Source of the DNA: Lachnospiraceae bacterium UBA2864
GTDB taxonomy: Bacteria > Bacillota > Clostridia > Lachnospirales > Lachnospiraceae
Length of the DNA: 64,000 nucleotides
Assembly (NCBI GenBank): GCA_002350525.1
Contig: DEFA01000017.1
Coordinates: 101,261 to 165,260, forward strand
Direction of reading: 5' to 3'
Positions 41,697 to 51,258 of this stretch are shown here, piece by piece. The position numbers and the translations under genes were made by a program. Numbering within the stretch: position 1 is the first letter of the stretch; every line of letters starts with the position of its first letter. A model generated the notes under the pieces. That model worked only from the letters and a program-made list of their open reading frames with translations. It was not told the DNA's origin and did no database searches.

Positions 41697-44600
41697 ATGG
41701 CAAGATTCAAAAAGACCATGGATGGAAATGAAGCAGCTGCTCATGCATCGTATATCTTTACCGATTGCGCAGCTATCTATCCTATCACACCATCATCACC
41801 TATGGCTGAACATACTGATGAGTGGGCTTCTGCCGGAAGAAAGAACATCTTCGGCAACACAGTTAAGATTGTAGAGATGGAGTCTGAGGCTGGTGCAGCA
41901 GGAACAGTTCACGGTTCTCTCGTTGCAGGTGCTATGACATCTACCTACACAGCTTCTCAGGGACTTCTTCTTATGATCCCTAACCTTTACAAGGTAGCAG
42001 GTGAGAGACTTCCGGGCGTATTCAATGTATCAGCTCGTTGTGTAGCTTCTCACGCTCTTAATATTTTCGGTGATCACTCAGATGTTTACGCTTGTCGTCA
42101 GACAGGTTGTGCAATGCTCTGTGAGTCATCAGTACAGGAAGTAATGGATCTTACTCCTGTTGCTTATCTTTCTGCTCTTACAGGAAGAATTCCTTTCATT
42201 AACTTCTTCGATGGTTTCCGTACATCACACGAGATCCAGAAGATCGAATGCTGGTCAAACGAAGACTTCGAAGATATCCTTGATTATGATGCACTTGACA
42301 AGTTCAGAGCAGGCGCACTTAATCCAAATCATCCATGCGAGATGGGATCTGCTCAGAACCCTGACATTTTCTTCCAGACAAGAGAGTCTTGCAACCCTGC
42401 ATACAATGACCTCCCTGCAATCGTAGAAGATTACATGAACAAGATCAATGCTAAGATCGGTACAGATTACAAGCTCTTCAATTACTACGGAGCTCCTGAT
42501 GCCGAGAAGGTTATCGTTGCTATGGGTTCTGTATGTGACACAATCGAGGAGACAATCGATTACCTTACAGCTAAGGGCGAGAAGGTCGGTGTTGTTAAGG
42601 TTCGTCTTTACAGACCGTTCGTTAACGAGAAGTTCGTTGCAGCTATTCCTAAGACAGCTAAGCAGATCATCGTTCTTGACAGAACAAAGGAGCCTGGTGC
42701 TACAGCAGAGCCACTTGCTCTTGATGTTATGGCTGCTATCCGTGGAACAGAGTTCAAGGATATTCTTCTTACAAGAGGTCGTTACGGACTTGGTTCTAAG
42801 GATACAACTCCTGCAGAGATAGTTGCTGCATTTAACAATACAGAGAAGGAAGAGTTCACACTCAGCATCTTCGATGATGTTACAAATCTTTCTCTTGATT
42901 CAGGTGATGCTCTTGTTACAACTCCTGAAGGAACAGTTTGCTGTAAGTTCTGGGGTCTTGGTGCAGATGGTACTGTAGGTGCTAACAAGAACTCTATCAA
43001 GATCATTGGTGATAACACAGATAAGTACGTTCAGGCTTACTTTGATTATGATTCAAAGAAGTCCGGCGGTATTACTATGTCACACCTCAGATTCGGTGAT
43101 AAGCCGATCAAGTCAACATACCTCATCCATAAGGCTAACTTCGTAGCCTGCCACAATGCAGCTTACGTAAGAAAGTATCATATGGTTGAAGAGCTTGTTG
43201 ATGGTGGTACATTCCTTCTTAACTGCCCATGGAAGGGTGAAGAGCTTGACAAGCATCTCCCTGGCCAGGTTAAGAAGTATATAGCTGATCACAATATCAA
43301 CTTCTACACAATCGACGGTGTTAAGCTTGGTATCGAGTCAGGTATGGGACCAACAAGAATTAATACAATCCTTCAGTCAGCATTCTTCAAGCTTACAGGT
43401 ATCATTCCTGAGGCAGAAGCTATCGAGCATATGAAGGCTGCTGCTAAGAAGTCATACGGTATGAAGGGTGACGATATCGTTCAGATGAACTGGAAGGCTA
43501 TCGACCTTGGTGCTAACGCAGTTGTTAAGGTTGATGTTCCTGATTCATGGAAGAACGGAACAGATGAAGGTCTTGATTATCCAAAGGCTACAAAGGGTTC
43601 ACAGGCTCAGATCGATTTCGTTAACGATGTACAGATCAAGGTATCTGCTCAGGAAGGTAACACAATCCCTGTATCTGTAGTAGCTAGATACACAGATGGT
43701 TCTACACCATCAGGTACAGCTGCTTACGAGAAGAGAGGTGTTTCCGTATCAGTTCCTGTCTGGACAGAAGATAAGTGTGTAGAGTGTGGTCTCTGCTCAT
43801 TCGTATGTCCTCATGCAGCTATCAGAACAGTTGCTCTTACAGCTGACGAAGTTGCTGCAGCTCCTGCAGGCTTCAAGTCAAAGGATATCGCTAATACAGA
43901 TTACAAGTTCAATATTGCAGTTTCAACTATGGACTGTCTCGGATGCGGATCTTGTGTAAATGTATGTCCTACAAAGTCTATCGAGATGAAGCCGCTTGAT
44001 GATGCTCTTAAGGCTGAGCAGGTTCAGTTCGATTATGCTGTATCAGTTCCTGATAAGGAAGACCTTATCGAGAAGTTCGGTGCAGCTACAGTTAAGGGAT
44101 CACAGTTCAGACAGCCACTCCTTGAGTTCTCAGGAGCATGTGCAGGTTGTGGTGAGACACCTTACGCTAAGCTCATTACTCAGATGTACGGTGACAGAAT
44201 GTATGTTGCTAACGCAACAGGATGTTCATCAATCTGGGGTAACTCTTCACCTTCTACACCTTATACAACAAATAAGGCAGGACGTGGACCGGCTTGGGAT
44301 AACTCACTCTTCGAAGATAATGCAGAGTTCGGTTATGGTATGTATCTTGCTCAGAAGACTCTTCGTAACAACCTTAAGACTAAGGTAGAGGCTCTCGTAG
44401 AGAAGGATGCTTCAATCAAGGATCTTGCAGATAAGTACTTCGAGACATTTGATGATACAACAACAAACCTTGAGGCTGCTGACGCACTTGTTGCAGCTCT
44501 TGAAGGAAATAACGATCCGGATGCAGTTGAAATCGTTAAGAACAAGGACTTCCTCGGAAAGAAGTCACAGTGGATCTTCGGTGGTGACGGATGGTCATAC

Positions 44601-45218
44601 GATATCGGTTTCGGTGGTGTTGACCACGTTCTTGCATCAGGAGAGGATGTAAACATCTTCGTATTCAATACAGAGGTTTACTCAAATACAGGTGGACAGT
44701 CTTCTAAGGCTACTCCTACAGGTGCGGTTGCTCAGTTCGCTGCTTCAGGTAAGGAGATCAAGCAGAAGGATCTTGCAGGTATTGCTATGAGCTACGGTTA
44801 TGTATATGTTGCTCAGGTATCTATGGGTGCTAATTACAACCAGCTCTGCAAGGCTATCAAGGAAGCTGAAAGCTATCACGGACCATCACTCATCATTGCT
44901 TACGCTCCATGTATCAACCACAGAATCAAGGCTGGTATGAGCAAGGCTATGGCTGAGGAGAAGAAGGCAGTTGATGCAGGTTACTGGAACCTCTTCAGAT
45001 TCAACCCTGCACTTGATGACAAGAAGTTCACTCTTGATTCAAAGGCTGCTACAGTTCCTTACCAGGAATTCATCGGTGGTGAGGCTCGTTACACAGCTCT
45101 GACAAAGGTTAACGCTGAGAAGGCAGATAAGCTCTTCGCTATGGCTGAAGAGAATTCCAAGAAGCGTTTCGATCACCTTCAGGGTCTTGTAAAGCTTTAC
45201 ACAAATGATGCTGAGTAA
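41697..45218 (+). CDS. nifJ: Pyruvate:ferredoxin (flavodoxin) oxidoreductase
   Basis: The single-chain 1173-residue enzyme oxidises pyruvate to acetyl-CoA and CO2 and reduces ferredoxin, central to anaerobic fermentation. Domain order is standard: N-terminal pyruvate domain (YIFTDCAAIYPITPSSPMAE), two 4Fe-4S clusters (CVECGLCSFVCPHA and CLGCGSCVNVCPTKS), a further Cys (CAGCGETPY) and the TPP domain (GGDGWSYDIGFGG; NTEVYSNTGGQ). AGGAGG precedes the ATG at 41697. Codon use is highly biased (GCT, AAG, ACA), as expected for an abundant protein. Confidence 0.97.
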   Translation: MARFKKTMDGNEAAAHASYIFTDCAAIYPITPSSPMAEHTDEWASAGRKNIFGNTVKIVEMESEAGAAGTVHGSLVAGAMTSTYTASQGLLLMIPNLYKVAGERLPGVFNVSARCVASHALNIFGDHSDVYACRQTGCAMLCESSVQEVMDLTPVAYLSALTGRIPFINFFDGFRTSHEIQKIECWSNEDFEDILDYDALDKFRAGALNPNHPCEMGSAQNPDIFFQTRESCNPAYNDLPAIVEDYMNKINAKIGTDYKLFNYYGAPDAEKVIVAMGSVCDTIEETIDYLTAKGEKVGVVKVRLYRPFVNEKFVAAIPKTAKQIIVLDRTKEPGATAEPLALDVMAAIRGTEFKDILLTRGRYGLGSKDTTPAEIVAAFNNTEKEEFTLSIFDDVTNLSLDSGDALVTTPEGTVCCKFWGLGADGTVGANKNSIKIIGDNTDKYVQAYFDYDSKKSGGITMSHLRFGDKPIKSTYLIHKANFVACHNAAYVRKYHMVEELVDGGTFLLNCPWKGEELDKHLPGQVKKYIADHNINFYTIDGVKLGIESGMGPTRINTILQSAFFKLTGIIPEAEAIEHMKAAAKKSYGMKGDDIVQMNWKAIDLGANAVVKVDVPDSWKNGTDEGLDYPKATKGSQAQIDFVNDVQIKVSAQEGNTIPVSVVARYTDGSTPSGTAAYEKRGVSVSVPVWTEDKCVECGLCSFVCPHAAIRTVALTADEVAAAPAGFKSKDIANTDYKFNIAVSTMDCLGCGSCVNVCPTKSIEMKPLDDALKAEQVQFDYAVSVPDKEDLIEKFGAATVKGSQFRQPLLEFSGACAGCGETPYAKLITQMYGDRMYVANATGCSSIWGNSSPSTPYTTNKAGRGPAWDNSLFEDNAEFGYGMYLAQKTLRNNLKTKVEALVEKDASIKDLADKYFETFDDTTTNLEAADALVAALEGNNDPDAVEIVKNKDFLGKKSQWIFGGDGWSYDIGFGGVDHVLASGEDVNIFVFNTEVYSNTGGQSSKATPTGAVAQFAASGKEIKQKDLAGIAMSYGYVYVAQVSMGANYNQLCKAIKEAESYHGPSLIIAYAPCINHRIKAGMSKAMAEEKKAVDAGYWNLFRFNPALDDKKFTLDSKAATVPYQEFIGGEARYTALTKVNAEKADKLFAMAEENSKKRFDHLQGLVKLYTNDAE

Positions 45219-45251
45219 TTCGGTTTCGGTTGAATAATAAAGCATAATAAC

Positions 45252-45290
45252 ATCCCCCATACTGAGAGATCGGTATGGGGGATTATTTTT
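45252..45290 (+). terminator. Terminator of nifJ
   Basis: ATCCCCCATAC pairs perfectly with GTATGGGGGAT around a 10-base loop and is followed by TATTTTT. It lies between convergent genes. Confidence 0.9.
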
Positions 45291-45305
45291 GCTTAAAGAA
45301 TTAAT

Positions 45306-46157
45306 TTATTTGAACAGTTTGAGCTTGGCATAACTGTCATCGTTATTCATGTATCGGTACACATCATATGAATCCCTCAGGTAGGAAAGATTTATCATAA
45401 ACAGTATGAGATCGAGGAAATATATGAGCGTATGCCATTTAAAGAACGAATATGGCAGATATCTTACTCCGCCTATAAAGAGTATTACAACCGCAGCAAT
45501 CGTGATCAGAAATGTTACCGGATAAGAAGTTTTGTAAAACAGGAAAAACGAGTGCTTTTTCTTAAGTATAAGTCCGCTTGTGATAAAGTGATGCAGGACA
45601 AATATCAGGTCGAATACCATAAATGTCAACAGCAGGTTTCTCCGGGATGTAAGGCGTTTTGTGATTTTTGCGGCAGAGGAAATGTCCTTTATCGCTTCGC
45701 AGAATCCTATAGATTCGTAAATAAGGATACCTGTTAATACGACACCTATAACTATATACAGAATAATAAAAAACTTCAGAAAACCGTGCATACGTCCGGT
45801 GGTTGATGAACTCTGTTCATCGACGTTTTCCGGAGAGCAATGAGAATGACTTTCTTCCGGTGATACAAAAAGAAGTACAAGCGGAATGATTATAATCATT
45901 CGTACAAAGAACATTACCGTAAACAGAACAGGCTCGAAAAACAGCTGCGAGCTTGGACCGCGATAAGGATCATCCGAAGTTGTCAGAGGATAATATGTCT
46001 CAAGGACAAATCCTCCAAAGGTGAGCTTTGAATCTACTTCACCGCCGCCTCCTAGTCCGATCAGTCCTATTCCCATACCCGTAAATTTTTCTATAAGGAA
46101 GAGGATGAGTGTGGAGACGATTGCCGTTATCCATATGATCTTAGTTTGTTTTTTCAT
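45306..46157 (-). CDS. Integral membrane protein of unknown function
   Basis: The 283-residue protein has about six hydrophobic segments (near residues 8-25, 72-98, 125-148, 176-195, 213-235 and 243-262), a Gly-rich stretch after the first helix and a polar loop near 100-122. No family is recognised. It is transcribed alone, opposite to nifJ, with GAGAGGA as SD. Confidence 0.65.
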   Translation of the reverse strand: MKKQTKIIWITAIVSTLILFLIEKFTGMGIGLIGLGGGGEVDSKLTFGGFVLETYYPLTTSDDPYRGPSSQLFFEPVLFTVMFFVRMIIIIPLVLLFVSPEESHSHCSPENVDEQSSSTTGRMHGFLKFFIILYIVIGVVLTGILIYESIGFCEAIKDISSAAKITKRLTSRRNLLLTFMVFDLIFVLHHFITSGLILKKKHSFFLFYKTSYPVTFLITIAAVVILFIGGVRYLPYSFFKWHTLIYFLDLILFMINLSYLRDSYDVYRYMNNDDSYAKLKLFK

Positions 46158-46359
46158 ATCTTATATCCTCTCAAAAATACAGACAATACATATAATCAAT
46201 ATGATAATAAGATTGTATCAGGAAGAGATATCCGTGTCAATAGAAATAAGCAATATGATGATATGAGAATGTGTTAAAATGAAGTGGAAATAAAGTATGG
46301 GAAACTATATAATGATGATAACCGAGCAGTTGATTTCATCAGGGGAGGTATTATCAAAA

Positions 46360-46998
46360 ATGGACGAAATGAGAAAAACAAGAAACAGACTTTTGGCTGA
46401 AAAAGTTATCAAAGGCCTTGAGTCAAGACATATGACGGGATATTTTGCCGAAACTAAGGAAGATGCACTTAAGAAGGCACTTGAACTTATACCGGAAGGT
46501 GCATCACTCAGCTGGGGAGGTGCTAAGTCAGCCGGTGATATAGGACTTCTCGAAGCTGTAAAGAAGGGGAACTATACGGTATATGACAGAGCCGATGCCA
46601 AAAGTGATGAAGAGAAGAAGCTTGTCATACAGAAGGCATTCGGATGTGATTGGTTTATAGCAGGATCAAATGCGGTTACGGAAGACGGTATCCTCGTAAA
46701 TCTTGATGGTAACTCCAACAGAGTTGCCTGCATAGCATACGGACCTGAGCATGTACTTATGATAGTCGGAATGAATAAGATTGCAAAGGATGTGGATGCA
46801 GCCATATATCGTGTAAGGAATGAAGCGGCTCCTATCAATGCACAGAGATTTCCGATAGAAACTCCGTGTAAGGTCACGGGTTCCTGCGCTAACTGCAAGT
46901 CTGCAAGCTCGATATGCTGCAATTTCCTTATAACAAGACTTGAGAATCATCCGGGCAGAATGCATGTTATACTTGTTAACGAAGATCTGGGATTCTAA
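46360..46998 (+). CDS. LUD-domain protein (LutC-like) with Cys-rich C-terminus
   Basis: The 212-residue protein belongs to the LUD (DUF162) family that includes LutB and LutC of lactate oxidation. The family segments SLSWGGAKSAGDIGLLEAV and GSNAVTEDGILVNLDGNSNRVAC are clear. The C-terminus has a Cys cluster (CKVTGSCANCKSASSICC) that could hold metal. GGGGAGG favours the start at 46360 over the ATG at 46297. No lutA or lutB is adjacent, so the role is open. Confidence 0.8.
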   Translation: MDEMRKTRNRLLAEKVIKGLESRHMTGYFAETKEDALKKALELIPEGASLSWGGAKSAGDIGLLEAVKKGNYTVYDRADAKSDEEKKLVIQKAFGCDWFIAGSNAVTEDGILVNLDGNSNRVACIAYGPEHVLMIVGMNKIAKDVDAAIYRVRNEAAPINAQRFPIETPCKVTGSCANCKSASSICCNFLITRLENHPGRMHVILVNEDLGF

Positions 46999-47048
46999 AT
47001 ATCAAGATCTGTCATAAACCATACATATAATATACAGGGGGATACAAT

Positions 47049-47702
47049 ATGGATAAGAAAGCTATGTATAAACTTTCGTACGGACTTTTCGTGCTTACGG
47101 CAAAGACCTTTAAAGATAACGGATGTATTACAAATACCGCAATTCAGGTGACATCAGAACCGAACAGGATAGCCTTTGCGGTGAATAAGGCAAACCTTAC
47201 TCACGATATGCTTTTGGAGACAAGGACTTTCAATCTTTCCGTTATCAGTGAAAAGGCTGACTTTGAACTCTTTAAGCATTTCGGCTTCCAGTCAGGAAGA
47301 GAAGTTCATAAGTTTAATGATTTCAAAGATTATAAGGTTTCGGAGAACGGGCTTGCTTATATTACAACGGGCTGTAATGCTTATATCTCGGGCGAGGTAT
47401 ATGATACCGTGGATCTCGGTACACATACACTCTTTATAGCTGATGTAACGGATATGGAAGTGCTTGATGATGCACCTTCTGCAACCTATGAATATTATCA
47501 GTCGAATATCAAGCCGAAGCCGGAGACTATTAAGACCGGAGATACCGTCGGCACACTTGAGAAAGGTGAGACTGAAGGCGGCAAAACCGTGTGGGTATGC
47601 AAGGTATGCGGATATGTATATGAGGGTGAAGACCTTCCGGATGACTTCATCTGCCCATGGTGCAAGCATCCTGCTTCAGACTTTGAAAAGAAGGTCATAT
47701 GA
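47049..47702 (+). CDS. Flavin reductase-rubredoxin fusion (Hrb-like)
   Basis: Residues ~1-160 form a flavin-reductase-like FMN-binding domain (YGLFVLTAK; NTAIQVTSEPNRIAFAVNK), and residues ~175-217 a rubredoxin (CKVCGYVYEGEDLPDDFICPWCKH) with all four Cys. Similar two-domain proteins (high-molecular-weight rubredoxins) pass electrons to flavodiiron proteins that reduce oxygen or NO in anaerobes. No flavodiiron gene is in the window. The gene is 50 bp after the LUD gene. Confidence 0.88.
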   Translation: MDKKAMYKLSYGLFVLTAKTFKDNGCITNTAIQVTSEPNRIAFAVNKANLTHDMLLETRTFNLSVISEKADFELFKHFGFQSGREVHKFNDFKDYKVSENGLAYITTGCNAYISGEVYDTVDLGTHTLFIADVTDMEVLDDAPSATYEYYQSNIKPKPETIKTGDTVGTLEKGETEGGKTVWVCKVCGYVYEGEDLPDDFICPWCKHPASDFEKKVI

Positions 47703-47723
47703 TGAGAATCGGAGAATAACATC

Positions 47724-48623
47724 ATGCTTTATATATTCTGTGCTTTGTTCGGTGAGGCAAAGTGTTTATTGGAAAAATATAAGCTTGAGAGAGACATGTC
47801 CTTTAATCATTATCAGGTTTTCGGAGGAGAAGACATGGTACTTACGGTTACCGGGACAGGAGTTCTCTCAGCGGCAATGGCAGTTACGGAGGTATGCACA
47901 CGCATACCTCCTGTTTCTTGTGACGTTCTTTTTAATGTCGGGATCTGTGGGGCGGATATGCAGGACGCTTCTGTGGGAAATGTATATCTTTTGAACAAAA
48001 TATCCGATGGTATTACGGGACAGGATTATTACCCGGATATCCTTCGTGATTACAACATTCCGGAAGCGGGGCTTTATACGGTCATCACTCCGAAGTATGT
48101 GGAAGGAGCACTTACCGATATGGAGGCCTCGGGAATATATGTGGCTGGAGAGAAGTTCTTCACAGCTGACAGGATGATCTTCCTTAAGTCAGTGTCCGAT
48201 AAGAAAATCCCGGTACCGGAAACGGAAGATATATCCCAAGCGGTGAATGAGACAATAGCCCAAACAGTGAATGAGAATATATCCCAAACGGTAAGTATGG
48301 ATACGATTAACTCGTGCATGTCGACTCTTCTTCGAAAAACGGAGTGTATAATAGATGATATACTAAAGAGGAATCAGGATACCCGGAATGAGGATCCGGA
48401 GCTTACGGAGAGGGTGGAACGCCTGGCGGAGGATATGAGACTTTCGGTTACCATGGCGTCCGGTCTAAAACAGCTTTTCAGATTCATGGCCATTGAAGGA
48501 ATGGATGCCGCGGGGGTAATAGACAGAATTTATAAGGAAAATGAACTTCCTGTAACCGCAAAAGTAAAGGGAAAGAAGATATATGACGGATTATATGAAG
48601 CCGTTTTCTCACATTTACGTTGA
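47724..48623 (+). CDS. Nucleoside phosphorylase-fold (MTAN-like) protein with internal insert
   Basis: The 299-residue protein matches the nucleosidase/phosphorylase superfamily in its first half (VTGTGVLSAAMAVTEV and FNVGICGADMQDASVGNVYL). The usual C-terminal active-site motif (EMESAA-like) is not clear; DMRLSVTMASGLKQL is the nearest. About residues 165-225 are an insert containing a three-copy 8-residue repeat. It overlaps the start of splB by 41 bases, so the two are probably linked. Activity is uncertain. Confidence 0.6.
   Translation: MLYIFCALFGEAKCLLEKYKLERDMSFNHYQVFGGEDMVLTVTGTGVLSAAMAVTEVCTRIPPVSCDVLFNVGICGADMQDASVGNVYLLNKISDGITGQDYYPDILRDYNIPEAGLYTVITPKYVEGALTDMEASGIYVAGEKFFTADRMIFLKSVSDKKIPVPETEDISQAVNETIAQTVNENISQTVSMDTINSCMSTLLRKTECIIDDILKRNQDTRNEDPELTERVERLAEDMRLSVTMASGLKQLFRFMAIEGMDAAGVIDRIYKENELPVTAKVKGKKIYDGLYEAVFSHLR
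48231..48302 (+). repeat. Three tandem 24-bp in-frame repeats
   Basis: Three 24-base units encode ISQAVNET, IAQTVNEN and ISQTVSMD inside the nucleosidase-like gene. The units diverge by a few bases each. They sit in the insert that is not part of the family core. Confidence 0.8.
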
Positions 48624-49614
48624 GGAAGGGGCATTACAATATAATAGAACTGACCGGATACTCGAGAAGTTTCCCGGTTCGGAGATCATCCGGATAAGGG
48701 ATTACAGAGACGTTTTTAACAGAAGAAACCAGGACCCGGCACTTCAGCATAACTCTCAGAAACTTATACTTGCTGTGAAGAAGGACGGATTCTTGTATAA
48801 GGGAGCTCCGGTCTGCCAGAATTTCGGTGAAAGTGAGTTTTATTACACTTCAAATGTCATGAACTGTGTATATGACTGTGAGTACTGTTTCCTGAAGGGG
48901 ATGTATCCGAGTTCTGATATGGTGGTCTTTGTGAATCTCGAAGATACATTTCGTGAGATAGAAGAGCTCGAAAGGAAAATCAATACGGGGACTTTGGATA
49001 AAAGAAAGATATACGTCTCCGTATCTTACGAAAGTGATCTTCTGTCGATAGAGGGCCTGACCGGAATACTGAAGGACTGGAATGATTGGGTGAGAGACAG
49101 GGAAAATATATTACTTGAGTTAAGGACCAAGTGTGCAAATATTGCGGCACTTTCTTCCATAACGGATGAGGATACGGGGAGGATCATACTTGCCGTAACC
49201 ATGAGTCCGGATGAAGTGATAACAAAGTATGAAAAGTTTACTCCGAGACTCGGGGCGAGGATCAAAATGGCTGAGGCAGCCATAGAGAAAAATATTCCGG
49301 TAAGACTCTGTTTTGATCCGATGATGTTTATACAGAACTATAGGGCAGTATATGGGAATGTGGTTGACATAATATTTTCGAAAATCCCGTCGGAAAGTCT
49401 TCGGGATGTGAGTCTCGGATCCTTCAGAATCTCAAAAGATTATATCAAAAACTTCAGAAAGTATTATAAGAATTCCTCCGTTGCATATTTTCCGTATGAG
49501 ATAAGAGACGGATATTATCAATATCCGGAGGAACTTCGGACCGAAATGGAAGATTTTTTATTCGAAAAATTACAAAAATATCTTCCCGAAGATAAAATAT
49601 TCCGCTGGAAGTAA
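48583..49614 (+). CDS. splB: Spore photoproduct lyase (radical SAM)
   Basis: The 343-residue radical-SAM protein has the cluster motif CVYDCEYC within YYTSNVMNC...CFLKGMYPSSDMV, typical of spore photoproduct lyase, and later segments RLCFDPMMFIQNY and SLGSFRISKDYIKNFRK. The enzyme repairs the thymine dimer formed by UV in spore DNA. It implies sporulation now or in ancestry; no other spore gene is in the window. The start overlaps the upstream gene by 41 bases and its SD (GGGAAAGAAG) is weak. Confidence 0.9.
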   Translation: MTDYMKPFSHIYVEEGALQYNRTDRILEKFPGSEIIRIRDYRDVFNRRNQDPALQHNSQKLILAVKKDGFLYKGAPVCQNFGESEFYYTSNVMNCVYDCEYCFLKGMYPSSDMVVFVNLEDTFREIEELERKINTGTLDKRKIYVSVSYESDLLSIEGLTGILKDWNDWVRDRENILLELRTKCANIAALSSITDEDTGRIILAVTMSPDEVITKYEKFTPRLGARIKMAEAAIEKNIPVRLCFDPMMFIQNYRAVYGNVVDIIFSKIPSESLRDVSLGSFRISKDYIKNFRKYYKNSSVAYFPYEIRDGYYQYPEELRTEMEDFLFEKLQKYLPEDKIFRWK

Positions 49615-49647
49615 ATATCGGAAAATGCCTAAAATAAGGCGTTTCAG

Positions 49648-49678
49648 AGGCTGTCAAAGGGTTTTGACAGCCTTTTTT
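49648..49678 (+). terminator. Terminator after splB
   Basis: AGGCTGTCAAA pairs with TTTGACAGCCT around a short loop, followed by TTTTT. About 35 bp after the splB stop. Confidence 0.9.
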
Positions 49679-49821
49679 GATGCGAAAACAGCCGATGTAA
49701 AAGACCTTGGATAGACGGACTGAAAGAAAAACCATATGATGAGCCTGTAACCGGAAATTACACAAAGTATAACAAACCGGGAATTGTACAAAATAACACA
49801 GTGACATATAAGGAGGTCATT

Positions 49822-50553
49822 ATGGGAATGTTTATCTTGAAACTTATAGGCTATGCAATCATTGCATATTTTATGTCAACCGCTATTCATGAACTCGGAC
49901 ATGTGATATGCGGACTTCTTAACCATTGGAAATTTTTCGTTCTGGTTGTGGGACCGTTCAAGTTATACAGGAAAAACCTGAATGATAAGATCAGATTCGG
50001 AATAGAGAAGAATCCGACATTCTGGGGTGGATACGGCGGTGCAGTTCCGGAGAAGTTTGATGATAATGTAATGAAGATATTTTCAAGAGTTCTTCTTGCG
50101 GGACCTATAGCTTCTATAGTTTTTGGAATCGTATTCATAACAATCCTCATCCTTACCGGGAATGATTTTGCCATGATGGTCGGATTTATAGCACTGAGTG
50201 AAGGTGTCATGTGTATCCTGCCGATGAAGTTACAGACGGGAATGTTATATAATGACGGAACCAGATATTTGAGGATACATCGCGGCGGACAGACCGCAGA
50301 TGAAGAAAAAGCAATGTATTCTATGTCGTTGGATAATCTCTTAAACGGACAGGCTGAAATATATGATGAGGAGATGGTGGAGATTCTCTGCAGATCTGAG
50401 GACGCATCGTATAAGTATTATGGTCTTTACCTGTTATATCATAATGCCGAAGAGCGTAAAGATGAGGCTGAGATGGACAGGATCAGAAGAGAGATGTCGG
50501 AAATGAAGACTAAAGTATCAAGCTATATAGTAAAGAGCTGTGTGCTCGATTGA
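49822..50553 (+). CDS. M50-like membrane zinc metallopeptidase
   Basis: The 243-residue protein has a zinc motif HELGH (within a hydrophobic N-terminal helix STAIHELGHVICG), two central membrane helices with AGPIASIVFG, and YNDGTRY, which may supply the third ligand Asp. This fits the site-2-protease-like M50 superfamily. The C-terminal ~90 residues are soluble and helical. AAGGAGG favours the start at 49822. The next gene is a membrane-linked Xre regulator, so a signalling role is possible but not shown. Confidence 0.75.
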   Translation: MGMFILKLIGYAIIAYFMSTAIHELGHVICGLLNHWKFFVLVVGPFKLYRKNLNDKIRFGIEKNPTFWGGYGGAVPEKFDDNVMKIFSRVLLAGPIASIVFGIVFITILILTGNDFAMMVGFIALSEGVMCILPMKLQTGMLYNDGTRYLRIHRGGQTADEEKAMYSMSLDNLLNGQAEIYDEEMVEILCRSEDASYKYYGLYLLYHNAEERKDEAEMDRIRREMSEMKTKVSSYIVKSCVLD

Positions 50554-50648
50554 CGAAAATCCAGTCTTTTCAAAATCTGAAGTTTGTGAGAAAATACTTC
50601 TATCGCAGAAAGACTATTCGAGCTTCGGATTTTGAGAGGGAATATATT

Positions 50649-51224
50649 ATGGAACTTGGAAATCAGATGAAAAAGTACAGAGGAGAGATGAAACTCTCAC
50701 AGGACGCTTTGGCGGAAAAGATATATGTATCCAGACAGACCATCTCAAACTGGGAGACAGGAAAAAACTATCCGGATGTGAACAGTCTTATCAGAATGAG
50801 TGAGGTCTTCGGAGTTTCCGTAGACGTCCTGCTTAAGGGGGATGTGGAAGAGATGAAGAAGATTATCAAAGAAGATGATATACATGATTTTTATAAGATG
50901 AGCTGGTTGTATACGATCCTGTTCTTTCTGGTACTTGTAACACCTATCCCGCTCGTAAAGTTCCTCGGATTCTGGGGATTAGGCATATGGGGTGTGCTTG
51001 CAGCAGTTGTGATCGTATATGCAATTAAGATTGAGAAGAAGAAAAAGACCTTAAATATACAGACCTACAGAGAAATCTCCGCCTTTTTGGAAGGAAAAAC
51101 CTTGGATGAAATCGAGGCGGCGAGAGAAGAGGGGAAACGACCTTATCAGAAGGTGTTTCTTGGAATCGTTGCGGGAGTGATCGCTCTCGTGGTATCGATA
51201 ATTATGATATATATTTTTAAGTAA
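50649..51224 (+). CDS. Xre-family transcriptional regulator with C-terminal membrane helices
   Basis: The start at 50649 (SD GAGAGGG) gives 191 residues. Residues ~5-60 are a Cro/CI helix-turn-helix (LSQDALAEKIYVSRQTISNWETGKNYPDVNSLIRMSEVF). Then come two hydrophobic segments near 90-110 and 112-130, a charged stretch and a final membrane helix at the C-terminus. The frame from 50550 is longer but overlaps the protease gene and lacks SD. It may be membrane-bound. Confidence 0.85.
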   Translation: MELGNQMKKYRGEMKLSQDALAEKIYVSRQTISNWETGKNYPDVNSLIRMSEVFGVSVDVLLKGDVEEMKKIIKEDDIHDFYKMSWLYTILFFLVLVTPIPLVKFLGFWGLGIWGVLAAVVIVYAIKIEKKKKTLNIQTYREISAFLEGKTLDEIEAAREEGKRPYQKVFLGIVAGVIALVVSIIMIYIFK

Positions 51225-51258
51225 TATAAACACTATAAAGGGACACAAGGTGAGGATT

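Noticed and set aside
48583..48623. Frameshift joining the nucleosidase-like gene and splB
   Set aside because: The two proteins belong to different families, each with its own normal start; a 41-base overlap explains the layout.
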